From NCBI RefSeq assembly GCF_900108485.1, contig NZ_FNXF01000002.1, positions 186,001 through 250,000 of the forward strand: a stretch of 64,000 bases of DNA, read 5' to 3'. A program made the translations under genes and the position numbers. Shown here piece after piece: positions 45,459 to 54,451 of this stretch. Under the pieces are notes generated by a model. That model had not been told where the DNA came from. It did not search any database and saw only the letters and a program-made list of their open reading frames with translations. Within the stretch, counting starts at the first letter, position 1, and every line of letters starts with the position of its first letter. This DNA comes from Rheinheimera pacifica (GTDB lineage Bacteria; Pseudomonadota; Gammaproteobacteria; Enterobacterales; Alteromonadaceae).

Positions 45459-47711
45459 ATGCGCCGCAACTTTACGTTGATACTGTGGCTGGCAGCCGTG
45501 GCGCTGATGCTGTTGTATGTGCTGCTGCAACTGCCACAACGGCACTGGAACAGCAGTATTACTGCCGCTATGCCCGGCACAACCACACCCTGGCAAAACC
45601 AGCTAATGCAGCAAAACAGCAGCAGCCATCATCTGAGCTTGTTATTAACCGGCCAACCGCTGCCACAACTGCGCCAGGCCGCTGTGCAATTACAACAGCA
45701 AACACTGCCCGGCCTGAGCTGGTATCAGCCTGGTGCTTTAATGCAGCAACTGCAACAGCAATACCAGCAGCATCAGGCTCTGCTGGCATCACCTACGGCA
45801 TTAACGCAATTACAAAGCGGGCAATACCAGCAACTGGTGGATGCCGCCTGGCAGCGCCTGCTTAGCCCGGCGCCGATGCTGGCAGAAGCATTGCAGTATG
45901 ACCCTTTACTATTAACACAGCAGTATATCGAACAACAAGCGCCTTTTTCAGCCCTGCAACCACGCCAGGCCTGGTTTGAAAGCAATGAGTCCGCGGCTAT
46001 TTTGTTACATGCCAGCCTGAGTATAGATCCCTTTGACCGCACTGACGCCGGTAAACTGGCCGCCGCCCTGGAACACCAACTGCAACAGTTACAGCACCAG
46101 GAGCCAGAGTTACAGCTGGCGCGCAGCGGAGTGTTATTTCATGCCGTTAATGCGGCCGACAACGCCAGCTTTGAAATGCAGTTTTACGGTGGCTTATCAT
46201 TAGTGGCCATTTTGCTGCTGTTAGGAGTTAGTTTTTACAGTATCAAACCTTTACTGCTTGCCGCTGTGGTGCTCGGCTGCGCCACTCTGAGCGGGCTGGC
46301 AGCTTTATTGATACTGGTGCCGCAACCTCATGTGCTGGCTCTGGTATTTGCCACCACGTTAATTGGCATAGCGATAGATTACTCCTTTCATGGCATGTTG
46401 GCAGCCAACAAAGGCCAGCGCTATTTTCTCGCCATGCTGCCAAGCCTGGCGCTGGGTCTGCTGACGACTTTACTGGGTTACCTTACCCTGACAGTGCTGC
46501 CTTTTGCGCTGTTAAATCAGGTGGCAATTTTTATGTGTGCCGGTTTAACTGCGGCTTTCATCAGTGTCTGGCTGTTATTTCCTTACTGGCTGGCACCACA
46601 AAGCCTGCATAATAACGCCAGTTTACTGCACTGCTGTGAACAGATAAGCGGCCGCTATAACAACACCTCCGCCTTAAAGGTGTGGAGTGGCGCACTGGTG
46701 CTCGCCACACTGGTTTGTCTGTTGCTGCTAAACCAGGCGCGGTTTGTTGATGACGTACGCTTATTTAACCAAAGCCCTGCCAGTTTACTGGCACAAGAAC
46801 AGCAGGTGCGCAGTTTGGGCTCGCAGCAGTGGGATAGTCGTTTTATTGTCGTGCTGGCCGATAACGCAGAGCAGGTATTGCAGCAAGAACAACAACTGCT
46901 GCCGTTACTTAAGCACTGGCAGCAGCGAGGCTGGCTGAAAGGCTGGCAGGCGCTGTCACAACAACTGCCTTCGGTGCAACTGCAGGATCAACTACAGCAA
47001 CAACTGCAACTGGCTTATCAGAGTGAACCGGTGCAGCAATATTTATCGCAGCTACAACTGGCTGCGCCTGCCCCACGGCCAGAGCGCTTACAACCGGACA
47101 ACTTTAACTCAGTACTACTACAACAGTTATTCAGCCTGCAACAGCACAGTGCCAGCGTAATATTACTCAGCGGTGTTAACATACCGGATACCGAGCGGGC
47201 CCAGCTTAATAGCATGGCGCAAATACACTGGCTGGACCCGATTGCCGATACGAATCAGGTGCTGGCTCAGCTGCGCAGCCAACTAAGCCACTGGTTGTTA
47301 CTGGCATTGGCTGTTACGTTACTTATTTTGCTATGGCGGCGCGGCATCAAAGCGGCCTGTGCCATTACACTGATGTTGCTGATTGCTGTAGGCGGCGCTT
47401 TGTTACTTAGCCAGCTTTTACAGCAACAGCTGAATATTTTTAATCTGGTAGCGGCCTTATTGGTGCTGGCGTTGGCACTGGATTACGGTGTGTTCTTTAC
47501 TGCCCGCTTAAGCAGCGCCGATGTTTACCAGGCCGTACTGTTATCGGCAGTTACCAGTTGTCTGGCTTTTGGTTTACTGAGTTTCAGCCAGACACCTGCC
47601 GTAGCCAGCTTTGGTTTTACCGTGTTTTGTGGCGTTGCACTGGCAGCATTGCTGGCCCCGTTGTTAACTGTAATCAGCGTAAAGGAGAGCGACAAGCATG
47701 GAACACTTTGA
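45459..47711 (+). CDS. MMPL/RND-family exporter of the APE cluster
   Basis: 750-residue inner-membrane transporter with the two-fold MMPL layout: helix 1 near 5-21, a large periplasmic domain rich in Gln, a bundle of helices at about 240-385 (ALVFATTLIGIAIDYSFHG carries the conserved Asp-Tyr), helix near 410-428, a second periplasmic domain and a final bundle at about 610-740 (VLALALDYGVFF). It probably exports the pigment lipid to the periplasm together with the LolA-like protein. Confidence 0.9.
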   Translation: MRRNFTLILWLAAVALMLLYVLLQLPQRHWNSSITAAMPGTTTPWQNQLMQQNSSSHHLSLLLTGQPLPQLRQAAVQLQQQTLPGLSWYQPGALMQQLQQQYQQHQALLASPTALTQLQSGQYQQLVDAAWQRLLSPAPMLAEALQYDPLLLTQQYIEQQAPFSALQPRQAWFESNESAAILLHASLSIDPFDRTDAGKLAAALEHQLQQLQHQEPELQLARSGVLFHAVNAADNASFEMQFYGGLSLVAILLLLGVSFYSIKPLLLAAVVLGCATLSGLAALLILVPQPHVLALVFATTLIGIAIDYSFHGMLAANKGQRYFLAMLPSLALGLLTTLLGYLTLTVLPFALLNQVAIFMCAGLTAAFISVWLLFPYWLAPQSLHNNASLLHCCEQISGRYNNTSALKVWSGALVLATLVCLLLLNQARFVDDVRLFNQSPASLLAQEQQVRSLGSQQWDSRFIVVLADNAEQVLQQEQQLLPLLKHWQQRGWLKGWQALSQQLPSVQLQDQLQQQLQLAYQSEPVQQYLSQLQLAAPAPRPERLQPDNFNSVLLQQLFSLQQHSASVILLSGVNIPDTERAQLNSMAQIHWLDPIADTNQVLAQLRSQLSHWLLLALAVTLLILLWRRGIKAACAITLMLLIAVGGALLLSQLLQQQLNIFNLVAALLVLALALDYGVFFTARLSSADVYQAVLLSAVTSCLAFGLLSFSQTPAVASFGFTVFCGVALAALLAPLLTVISVKESDKHGTL

Positions 47712-48939
47712 TGTTATTATTATTGGTGCCGGCCCGGCGGGCAGTTGCGCTGGTGCCATGCTGGCACAAGCCGGTAAGCGGGTGCTGTGTTTGGAAAAAC
47801 AGCATTTTCCGCGCTTTAGCATTGGTGAAAGCTTACTGCCGCACTGCATGGAGTTTTTAACCGCCGCCGGTATGACATCTGCCTTGCAGCAACAGGCCGA
47901 AAGCCTGGGGTTTCAGTTTAAAAATGGCGCAGCATTTTTGAAAAATGATATCCGCACTGCCTTTGATTTTACCGACAAATTCAGCCCCGGCCCTGGCACT
48001 ACATTTCAGGTAAAGCGTGCTGCTTTTGATAAGCTACTGGCCGATGCCGCCGCTGAGCAGGGGTTGCAAATACGCTATGGCGTTACAGTACAACACTGTG
48101 ATCATTTGCAAGCACAGCAGGCCGTGCTGACAGTAAGTGATGAAAATAACAGCCAGTATCAGCTAAGCGCCGGTTTTATCCTCGACGCCAGCGGCTTTGG
48201 CCGGGTGTTACCACGGCTGCTGGACCTGGAACTACCTTCCGATTTTCCGGTACGCCAGGCGTGCTTTTGTCATATACGTGACAACATCAGCGATGGGCGT
48301 TTTGACCGCAATAAAATCCTGATCACCGTACATTCCAGCCTGTCGGATGTCTGGTTCTGGCTGATCCCATTTAGTGACGGCACAGCAAGCCTGGGTGTAG
48401 TGGGTAAACAACAGCGTTTTGACAGTGCGTTAAGTGCAACAGACAATCTCTGGCAGCATATCCGCCAGACACCGGAACTGGCAGAATTGCTGGCGCAGGC
48501 CACACCGGTGAATGAGGTACAAACACTGACAGGTTACTCAGCCAACGTACGTACTTTGCATGGCAATAATTTTGCGCTGCTGGGTAACGCCGGTGAATTT
48601 CTTGATCCGGTGTTTTCATCCGGTGTCACTATAGCACTGCGCTCTGCCGCCATGGCGGTGCCACTGGTATTGCGGCAGCTAAACGGTGACACGCCGGATT
48701 GGGAGGCGCAGTACAGTAAACCGCTGCGTAAGGGGATAGATACTTTCCGTACCTTTGTTACCGCCTGGTATGATGGCCGGTTTCAGGATGTTATTTTCAG
48801 CGAAAAACGCCAGGCTAAGATAACAGCCATGATTAGCGCTATTCTGGCCGGTTACGCCTGGGATCAGGCCAACCCCTATGTAGCAGAGCCAGAGCGGCGC
48901 TTAAATGTATTAAGGGAACTATGTCTGGACGTGGACTAA
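47698..48939 (+). CDS. FAD-dependent oxidoreductase (halogenase/geranylgeranyl-reductase type)
   Basis: 413-residue flavoprotein. The N-terminal dinucleotide fold is intact (GAGPAG at 10-15, then FPRFSIGESLLPHCMEFL, a signature of the tryptophan-halogenase-like group). The second FAD motif is LLGNAGEFLDPVFSSGV. The halogenase WxWxIP motif appears only loosely as VWFWLIPFSDG. Its reaction in the cluster is unknown; oxidation or hydroxylation of the aryl head are options. It overlaps both neighbours. Confidence 0.82.
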   Translation: MEHFDVIIIGAGPAGSCAGAMLAQAGKRVLCLEKQHFPRFSIGESLLPHCMEFLTAAGMTSALQQQAESLGFQFKNGAAFLKNDIRTAFDFTDKFSPGPGTTFQVKRAAFDKLLADAAAEQGLQIRYGVTVQHCDHLQAQQAVLTVSDENNSQYQLSAGFILDASGFGRVLPRLLDLELPSDFPVRQACFCHIRDNISDGRFDRNKILITVHSSLSDVWFWLIPFSDGTASLGVVGKQQRFDSALSATDNLWQHIRQTPELAELLAQATPVNEVQTLTGYSANVRTLHGNNFALLGNAGEFLDPVFSSGVTIALRSAAMAVPLVLRQLNGDTPDWEAQYSKPLRKGIDTFRTFVTAWYDGRFQDVIFSEKRQAKITAMISAILAGYAWDQANPYVAEPERRLNVLRELCLDVD

Positions 48940-49508
48940 TACTGGCACTTTGCCTGCTATTACTTAGCGGCTGCCAACAGTGGCGCACGCCAGCGGCAAA
49001 AGGCTGGGTAATGCTGGATGGCGGTTATTATCAATTGCTTGATAACTGGCCGGGCCGGCCGCAACAGTTGCTGCAACAGGTAAGCTGGCGCGATGAACAG
49101 CAGCAACAGCAATTTGTGCTCAGTGTTTTGCTAACAGCAGACAGTATATTGCTGGTGGCGTTATCACCCATTGGGCAAGAGCTGTGGCGCCTGCATTACC
49201 AGCCTCAACATCAGCTAACGTTATCAGGCATAGCGCCATTTAACCAGCCAGAGTTTACCAAGCGCCTGCTGGCTGAAATGCAGTTAGCCCTGCTCGATAG
49301 CGACGTAGTTACACCGCGCTTACAAGGTTTAACGCTGACAGAGCATGAGATAGACAATGGCACTGAGCGGCATATCAGCCATGTCAGCGGCAAGCTGATA
49401 TTGCAAATTCACCACAGTGCTCAAATCAGCACCGCGGTGCCAATCACGTTAAAAGGCCGCCACTATCAGCTGCAAATTACTACCTTACAGCAGGATTTTT
49501 TACCATGA
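48921..49508 (+). CDS. DUF3261 lipoprotein of the APE cluster
   Basis: 195-residue lipoprotein. A signal sequence with lipobox LLSGC gives lipidated Cys18. The domain (KGWVMLDGGYYQLLD, QLTLSGIAPFNQPEF) fits DUF3261, which recurs in these clusters (apeN position). It is probably a partner in delivering the product to the outer membrane. It overlaps the flavoprotein gene by 19 bases and the KS gene by 4. Confidence 0.83.
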   Translation: MSGRGLILALCLLLLSGCQQWRTPAAKGWVMLDGGYYQLLDNWPGRPQQLLQQVSWRDEQQQQQFVLSVLLTADSILLVALSPIGQELWRLHYQPQHQLTLSGIAPFNQPEFTKRLLAEMQLALLDSDVVTPRLQGLTLTEHEIDNGTERHISHVSGKLILQIHHSAQISTAVPITLKGRHYQLQITTLQQDFLP

Positions 49509-50689
49509 CAGTAGCACGCCTAACCGCGCTGGGTTTGTGCTGCGCTTTGGGTAATAACAAATCGCAGGTCTGGCACAATGCCATTACCGGTAGCCGTGCG
49601 GGTATGCGCTGGCGTAATGATTTACTCACCAGTGGCAAGACAGTAATAGCTGGCGAAGTCAGTGGTGCTTTACCCGATCTGAGCGTCTGGCCAGTGCCTT
49701 ACCAAAGCCGTAACAACCAGTTGGCTGCGTTGGCGTATCAGCAAATTGCCGACGATGTGGCAACAGCACGCCAGCAATATGGCGCAGCACGTATTGCTGT
49801 GATTATCGGCACCAGTACCTCTGGTATTGCCGAGGGTGAACGCGCAATGCAGCACTATATGGCGCAGCAATGTTATCCACAAGGTTACCACTACCAGATA
49901 CAGGAAATGCTGGCCCCGGCCAACTTTATTGCCCGGCTGGCTGATGTCAGTGGCCCCTGTTATGCCATTTCTACCGCCTGCTCTTCCAGTGCCCGCGCAC
50001 TGATAAGTGCCCGTACCCTATTACTGGCCGACCTGGCAGACGCAGTAATTGTGGGTGGCGTGGATTCACTCTGCCAGCTTACGTTCAATGGTTTTGCCGC
50101 ACTGGAATCGGTTGCTGCTGCACACTGCCAACCATTTAGTCAGCAACGTGATGGTATTAACATCGGCGAAGGTGCAGCACTGTTTCTGATGCAAAAGCAT
50201 GCCTCTGGTATTGCCTTGCTAGGTAGCGGCGCAAGCAGTGATGCTCATCATATGTCGGCACCACAGCCTGAAGGCCTGGGGGCGATTAACGCTATAACAC
50301 AAGCTTGCCAGCAGGCGGGTATTACGCCAGCACAACTGGATTATATTAATCTGCATGGTACTGCCACCCCTCTGAATGACAGCATGGAAAGCAAAGCACT
50401 GGCTACGCTAGGGCTAACGCAGGTTGCTGCCAGTTCCAGTAAGAGTATGACCGGCCACACGCTGGGTGCGGCTGGAGCTATTGAAGCAGCGCTTTGCTGG
50501 CTGACCTTGTCTGATTATAATACCGGCCAACATCTGGTGCCGCACTGCTGGGACGGTCAGGCAGACCCTGCTTTGCCAGTGTTATCCTTGGTTAGCATTG
50601 GCCAGCAACAGGCAGTAAGCTATTGCCTGTCTAATTCTTTCGCATTTGGTGGCAACAACGTGGCATTGATACTGGGTAAAACAAGATGA
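49505..50689 (+). CDS. apeO: Beta-ketoacyl-ACP synthase (ApeO-like)
   Basis: Full-length ketosynthase, 394 residues, with Cys159 (STACSSSARA), His284 (INLHGTATP) and His318 (SMTGHTLGAAG), the Cys-His-His triad. It should perform the Claisen condensations with malonyl-ACP. I infer it is the active partner of the chain-length factor at 37027-37713. The ATGA overlap with both neighbours shows tight operon packing. Confidence 0.9.
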   Translation: MTVARLTALGLCCALGNNKSQVWHNAITGSRAGMRWRNDLLTSGKTVIAGEVSGALPDLSVWPVPYQSRNNQLAALAYQQIADDVATARQQYGAARIAVIIGTSTSGIAEGERAMQHYMAQQCYPQGYHYQIQEMLAPANFIARLADVSGPCYAISTACSSSARALISARTLLLADLADAVIVGGVDSLCQLTFNGFAALESVAAAHCQPFSQQRDGINIGEGAALFLMQKHASGIALLGSGASSDAHHMSAPQPEGLGAINAITQACQQAGITPAQLDYINLHGTATPLNDSMESKALATLGLTQVAASSSKSMTGHTLGAAGAIEAALCWLTLSDYNTGQHLVPHCWDGQADPALPVLSLVSIGQQQAVSYCLSNSFAFGGNNVALILGKTR

Positions 50690-51138
50690 TTACTGGCTAC
50701 AGCATAGAGCACGTGCTGCCCCATGCGCACCCGATGATATTGCTGAATGAATTTATTGAAGCTGACAGCGCGCATGCGCTGTGCCGCGTGCAGATTAGCC
50801 CCCAAAGCCCGTTTTACGATGCCGCACTGGCTGGCGTTCCCAGTTATGTCGGGCTTGAATACATGGCACAAACTATCGCAGCTTATGCCGGAGCCAATAA
50901 CCTGGCAGACGGCGATAAAGTGCAGATAGGCTTTTTCCTTGGCTGCCGTAAATATGTTCCTTCAACCACTGTGTTTGCAGTAGGTACAGAGTTAACTGTC
51001 AGGGCCACACAGATGGTGACAGATAGCTCAGGCCTCAGTGTATTTGACTGCCAGATCTATCAGCAACACCAACTGTTAGTTGACGCCAAACTAAATGTAT
51101 TTCAACCGGATGATCATCGTTCCTGGCTAACGGAGTAG
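50686..51138 (+). CDS. apeP: 3-hydroxyacyl-ACP dehydratase (ApeP-like)
   Basis: 150-residue hotdog-fold dehydratase with HVLPHAHPMILLNEF (catalytic His) and YVGLEYMAQTIAAYAG (acidic partner), FabZ-like. Together with the shorter dehydratase at 40866 it probably acts on different chain lengths or forms a heteromer; systems of this type usually have both. It ends two bases before the ketoreductase gene. Confidence 0.87.
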   Translation: MITGYSIEHVLPHAHPMILLNEFIEADSAHALCRVQISPQSPFYDAALAGVPSYVGLEYMAQTIAAYAGANNLADGDKVQIGFFLGCRKYVPSTTVFAVGTELTVRATQMVTDSSGLSVFDCQIYQQHQLLVDAKLNVFQPDDHRSWLTE

Positions 51139-51140
51139 TA

Positions 51141-51863
51141 ATGAGAAGAGTATTAGTTACCGGCTCAGGCCGTGGTATCGGCAAAGCCATAGCGCTGCAG
51201 TTGGCAGCAGCCGGTTTTGATATTGCCGTGCACTGTCGCAGTGATCGTGCCAGCGCTGAAGCCGTGGTAACCCAGGTACGCCAGTTGGGTAAGCAAGCCT
51301 GGCTATTACAATTTGATGTAGCCAACCGGGCAGCTGCCAAAGCCGCGTTGGAGCAGGATATTGCAGAGCACGGTGCTTATTATGGCGTGGTATGTAACGC
51401 CGGCATTACCCGTGACGGCGCTTTTCCGGCGTTAACCGAAGCCGACTGGGACAGTGTTATTCATACCAACCTTGATGGCTTTTACAATGTGCTGCATCCG
51501 GCTGTTATGCCGATGATCCAACTGCGCAGCGGGGGCCGCATTGTGACTATTGCGTCAGTATCCGGCATTGCCGGCAACCGTGGCCAGGTAAATTACAGTG
51601 CATCCAAAGCCGGCTTAATCGGTGCCACCAAAGCGTTGGCGCTGGAGCTGGCCAAGCGTAAAATTACAGTTAATTGTGTGGCCCCCGGCCTGATAGACAC
51701 CGACATGGTACAAGAGCTGGTGCAGGAAGAACTGATGAAAATGATACCGCTGCGCCGCGCCGGCACTGCCGACGAAGTCGCCGCCACGGTAGCATTTTTG
51801 TTTTCCGAGCCTGCAGCTTATATTACACGGCAGGTGATTTCGGTAAACGGTGGTTTAGTTTAA
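51141..51863 (+). CDS. apeQ: 3-oxoacyl-ACP reductase (ApeQ/FabG-like)
   Basis: Short-chain dehydrogenase of 240 residues: TGSGRGIGKAIA cofactor loop, CNAGITRDGAF, catalytic Ser in IASVSGIAGNRGQVN and YSASKAG with Tyr-Lys. It reduces the beta-keto group with NADPH in each extension cycle. The stop overlaps the next ATG by one base (TAATG). Confidence 0.92.
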   Translation: MRRVLVTGSGRGIGKAIALQLAAAGFDIAVHCRSDRASAEAVVTQVRQLGKQAWLLQFDVANRAAAKAALEQDIAEHGAYYGVVCNAGITRDGAFPALTEADWDSVIHTNLDGFYNVLHPAVMPMIQLRSGGRIVTIASVSGIAGNRGQVNYSASKAGLIGATKALALELAKRKITVNCVAPGLIDTDMVQELVQEELMKMIPLRRAGTADEVAATVAFLFSEPAAYITRQVISVNGGLV

Positions 51864-53092
51864 TGAAAAGAGTTGTTGTTACCGGTATGTCTGTCGTTAC
51901 CGCTTTGGGTGATAACTGGCCACAATTTAAACAGGCGCTGCAGCAGGGCCGTAACGCCGTTTGCACCATGCCCGATTGGGACAGGTTCAGCAGTATGACA
52001 ACCCGGCTGGCCGCACCGGTGCCAGATTTTGTCCGGCCAGCGCATTATCCGAGAAAACTGGTTCGCTCTATGGGCAGGGTATCATTAATGGCCACCCGCG
52101 CCACCGAACTGGCACTGAGTGACGCAGGTCTGCTGCAACACCCGGCAATAAGTGATGGCCGTTGTGGCATTGCTTATGGTTCGTCTACAGGCAGTACAGA
52201 GCCGGTACTGGCGTTTGGCCGCATGATGTCTACCGGCGACATGACCGGCGTCACCGCCACCAGCTATATTCAAATGATGGCGCATACCACAGCAGTCAAT
52301 GTCGGCGTATTTTTTGGCATCAAAGGCCGGGTGTATACCACCAGCTCGGCCTGTACCTCAGGCTCACAAGGTATTGGTTATGCCTATGAAGCGATAAAAT
52401 ACGGCAAGCAGCTGCTGATGGTCGCCGGTGGTGCTGAAGAACTGTGTGCAACCGAAGCCGCAGTATTTGACACCCTCTACGCAACCAGCACCAAAAACAG
52501 CACACCGGAGTTAACGCCACGACCTTTTGATAAAACACGCGATGGCCTGGTCATTGGCGAAGGTGCCGGTACGCTGATTCTGGAAGAACTGGAGCATGCC
52601 CTGGCGCGCGGTGCAACAATTTACGCTGAAGTGGTGGGCTTTGGTTCAAACTCTGACGGCGTGCACGTTACCCAGCCAACAGACACCACTATGGAAACCG
52701 CTATGCGGCTGGCACTGGCCGATGCTGAACTGGACGCGGGTTACATAGGCTATGTTAATGCGCATGGCACTGCCACCGACAGAGGCGATATCGCCGAAAG
52801 CCACGCCACAGCAAGAGTATTTGGCCGGCAACAAGTGATTAGTTCGTTAAAGAGCTATCTTGGCCATACGCTTGGCGCCTGTGGCGCAATAGAAAGCTGG
52901 GCCAGTATTATGATGCTGCGCGACAACTGGTATGCGCCAACCCTGAACCTGACCGAAGTGGACCCGGCCTGCGCTGAGCTGGATTATATAACCGCCAATG
53001 GTCGCACGCTGGATACCGACTATGTAATGAGTAACAATTTTGCCTTTGGTGGCATTAATACCTCACTGATTTTTAAACGCTGGCATAGCTGA
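51863..53092 (+). CDS. apeR: Beta-ketoacyl-ACP synthase (ApeR-like)
   Basis: Second complete ketosynthase, 409 residues: Cys164 (SSACTSGSQG), His301 (VNAHGTATD), His335 (SYLGHTLGACG). The longer open frame back to 51674 is an out-of-frame overlap with the reductase; the ATG at 51863 gives a standard FabB/FabF start (MKRVVVTGMS). In described aryl polyene systems this KS may prime the starter or work outside the KS/CLF pair. It is the last gene of the operon proper. Confidence 0.92.
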   Translation: MKRVVVTGMSVVTALGDNWPQFKQALQQGRNAVCTMPDWDRFSSMTTRLAAPVPDFVRPAHYPRKLVRSMGRVSLMATRATELALSDAGLLQHPAISDGRCGIAYGSSTGSTEPVLAFGRMMSTGDMTGVTATSYIQMMAHTTAVNVGVFFGIKGRVYTTSSACTSGSQGIGYAYEAIKYGKQLLMVAGGAEELCATEAAVFDTLYATSTKNSTPELTPRPFDKTRDGLVIGEGAGTLILEELEHALARGATIYAEVVGFGSNSDGVHVTQPTDTTMETAMRLALADAELDAGYIGYVNAHGTATDRGDIAESHATARVFGRQQVISSLKSYLGHTLGACGAIESWASIMMLRDNWYAPTLNLTEVDPACAELDYITANGRTLDTDYVMSNNFAFGGINTSLIFKRWHS

Positions 53093-53158
53093 CAGCAGCC
53101 TGCCGCGATATGTCGGTGTAAGTTTTGAGATGGAAATTCAGACAATACGGAGCTTTAG

Positions 53159-53590
53159 ATGAATAAAAAAATAATGTTAGTTGCACTGTCAGCAGCACTG
53201 ATTTGCGGTACTGCTGAAGCCAGAAACGATGTATTAAACCTGCCACTGGATAAAATTATCGGTACCGACAAAGCTAATCAGGCGCTACATAATGTACCGG
53301 TATACTTTGCCGGTCAAAGCCATCCAGCTATCAGTAGCAATTGGGGTGAAGTAACTACCAGTCGCAAGACCAATGCATTTGGCAAATCAGATGAAGAAGC
53401 ATGTCAGTGGGTGTTGTTGTCTGCACTGAAAGTATTACAGGAAGCCGCCCAGCAACGCGGTTATGATGCTGTCGTTAATATCCGCTCTAACTATCAGAAT
53501 AAAGAATTCACCAGCGCCACTGAGTTCCAATGCGGAGCGGGTGCTATTATGGCCGGTGTCGCATTAAAAGGCGATTTGGTTAAGTTTTGA
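53159..53590 (+). CDS. Small secreted protein often annotated as excinuclease-like, downstream of the APE operon
   Basis: 143 residues with a cleavable signal peptide (MNKKIMLVALSAALICGTAEA). The mature part has a YbjQ-like feel (KVLQEAAQQRGYDAVVNIRS, FQCGAGAIMAGVALKGDLV) and two Cys (CQWVLL, FQCGAG) that could form a disulfide. It has nothing in common with real excinucleases; the label exists in databases by misannotation. It follows the operon after 66 bases and is closed by a terminator, so it may be its last member. Function unknown. Confidence 0.8.
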   Translation: MNKKIMLVALSAALICGTAEARNDVLNLPLDKIIGTDKANQALHNVPVYFAGQSHPAISSNWGEVTTSRKTNAFGKSDEEACQWVLLSALKVLQEAAQQRGYDAVVNIRSNYQNKEFTSATEFQCGAGAIMAGVALKGDLVKF

Positions 53591-53593
53591 TAT

Positions 53594-53622
53594 TAAGGCG
53601 CCGAAATGGCGCCTTATTTTTT
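53594..53622 (+). terminator. Terminator after the APE operon
   Basis: TAAGGCGCC and GGCGCCTTA form a 9-bp perfect stem with a GAAAT loop, followed by a run of six T. It begins 4 bases after the preceding stop codon. Confidence 0.88.
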
Positions 53623-53629
53623 GAATTAA

Positions 53630-54220
53630 TTAAAGACCTGCCACAGCTACAGCTTTGCTGTCATTGATAAAGTCCCGCAGAATTTCATCAATAGCAAATT
53701 TAGTCGATTGTTGCGTTGCATTTTTCATCGCAAAAGGACCACCAAAAAACATCTTGCCGCCCTGTGATTTACCTTTGGCATGATATGTCTTATTCAGTAC
53801 GGTTTTGCCATTCTGTTCCAAACTAATATTTAAGGTCACATGGGCCATATGATCTTTAAACTCATAATTTTCCAAGTTGAAGCGCAGTAAACCTGGGTTC
53901 TGTTGCGATCCATTTACTTTAGTCAGCTTGCCAAATGACATCTGTACATCATCTGATTTTAACGTCGCATCCAGCATGTGACCAAATTCAACGATCCATA
54001 AATGAGCATAACCTACAGTAGCAGCACGGAACTCATAACGATGCGTTTCTGTGCCCGCCGCAATTTCATAATCGGCTTCCAGCGTTGATTTTGGTAGCAA
54101 AACTTCGCCTTTATTATTAGAAAGATACTGCGGATAATCTTTAGCAATCGGATGTTTAATAGTACAACCTGCCATCAGACCAGCACATAACAATACCGTT
54201 ATTAAGTGTAATTTATTCAT
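53630..54220 (-). CDS. Hypothetical lipoprotein
   Basis: 196-residue lipoprotein starting at the ATG at 54218-54220 (AAGGAT upstream). Signal sequence MNKLHLITVLLCAGLMAGC has a good lipobox with Cys19. The mature domain is beta-rich (YEFRAATVGYAHLWIVEFGHML, HMAHVTLNISLEQNG) and ends in AVAGL. I do not recognise the family. Base composition here and in the next gap looks more AT-rich than in the neighbouring genes. It converges on the APE terminator. The 54221-54451 gap holds no gene I can support. Confidence 0.7.
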   Translation of the reverse strand: MNKLHLITVLLCAGLMAGCTIKHPIAKDYPQYLSNNKGEVLLPKSTLEADYEIAAGTETHRYEFRAATVGYAHLWIVEFGHMLDATLKSDDVQMSFGKLTKVNGSQQNPGLLRFNLENYEFKDHMAHVTLNISLEQNGKTVLNKTYHAKGKSQGGKMFFGGPFAMKNATQQSTKFAIDEILRDFINDSKAVAVAGL

Positions 54221-54451
54221 TTTGATATCCTTTATGTTTTTTATTATGGATACGATGTTCAACCCATACAAGATTGAAGAAGTGAAAAGAAAGGCTTTAT
54301 TAAAGCAATCCCTGCTTTACAACTTGGGTACCCAGTGCCATGTAAGCACCAGCAAAATGTACTTGAATAAAAATTGCGACGCAAGATGTAATGTTGCGGC
54401 AGATGTTGTTCAATATGAACTGGGACTACTCTGCAAATCCGTTTAAGGCCG

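Noticed and set aside
45600-49500. Gln-rich runs in the export genes, first thought to be low-complexity repeats
   Set aside because: They follow the coding frame of helical periplasmic domains and many neighbouring proteins in this genome are equally Gln-rich.
51674-51862. Extended N-terminus of the last KS
   Set aside because: The extension is the reductase gene read in another frame; the standard KS start is at 51863.
54222-54446. A 74-codon plus-strand open frame between the lipoprotein and START-domain genes
   Set aside because: No recognisable domain, no good ribosome-binding site, and it starts over the lipoprotein's own upstream region; it looks like chance in AT-rich sequence.
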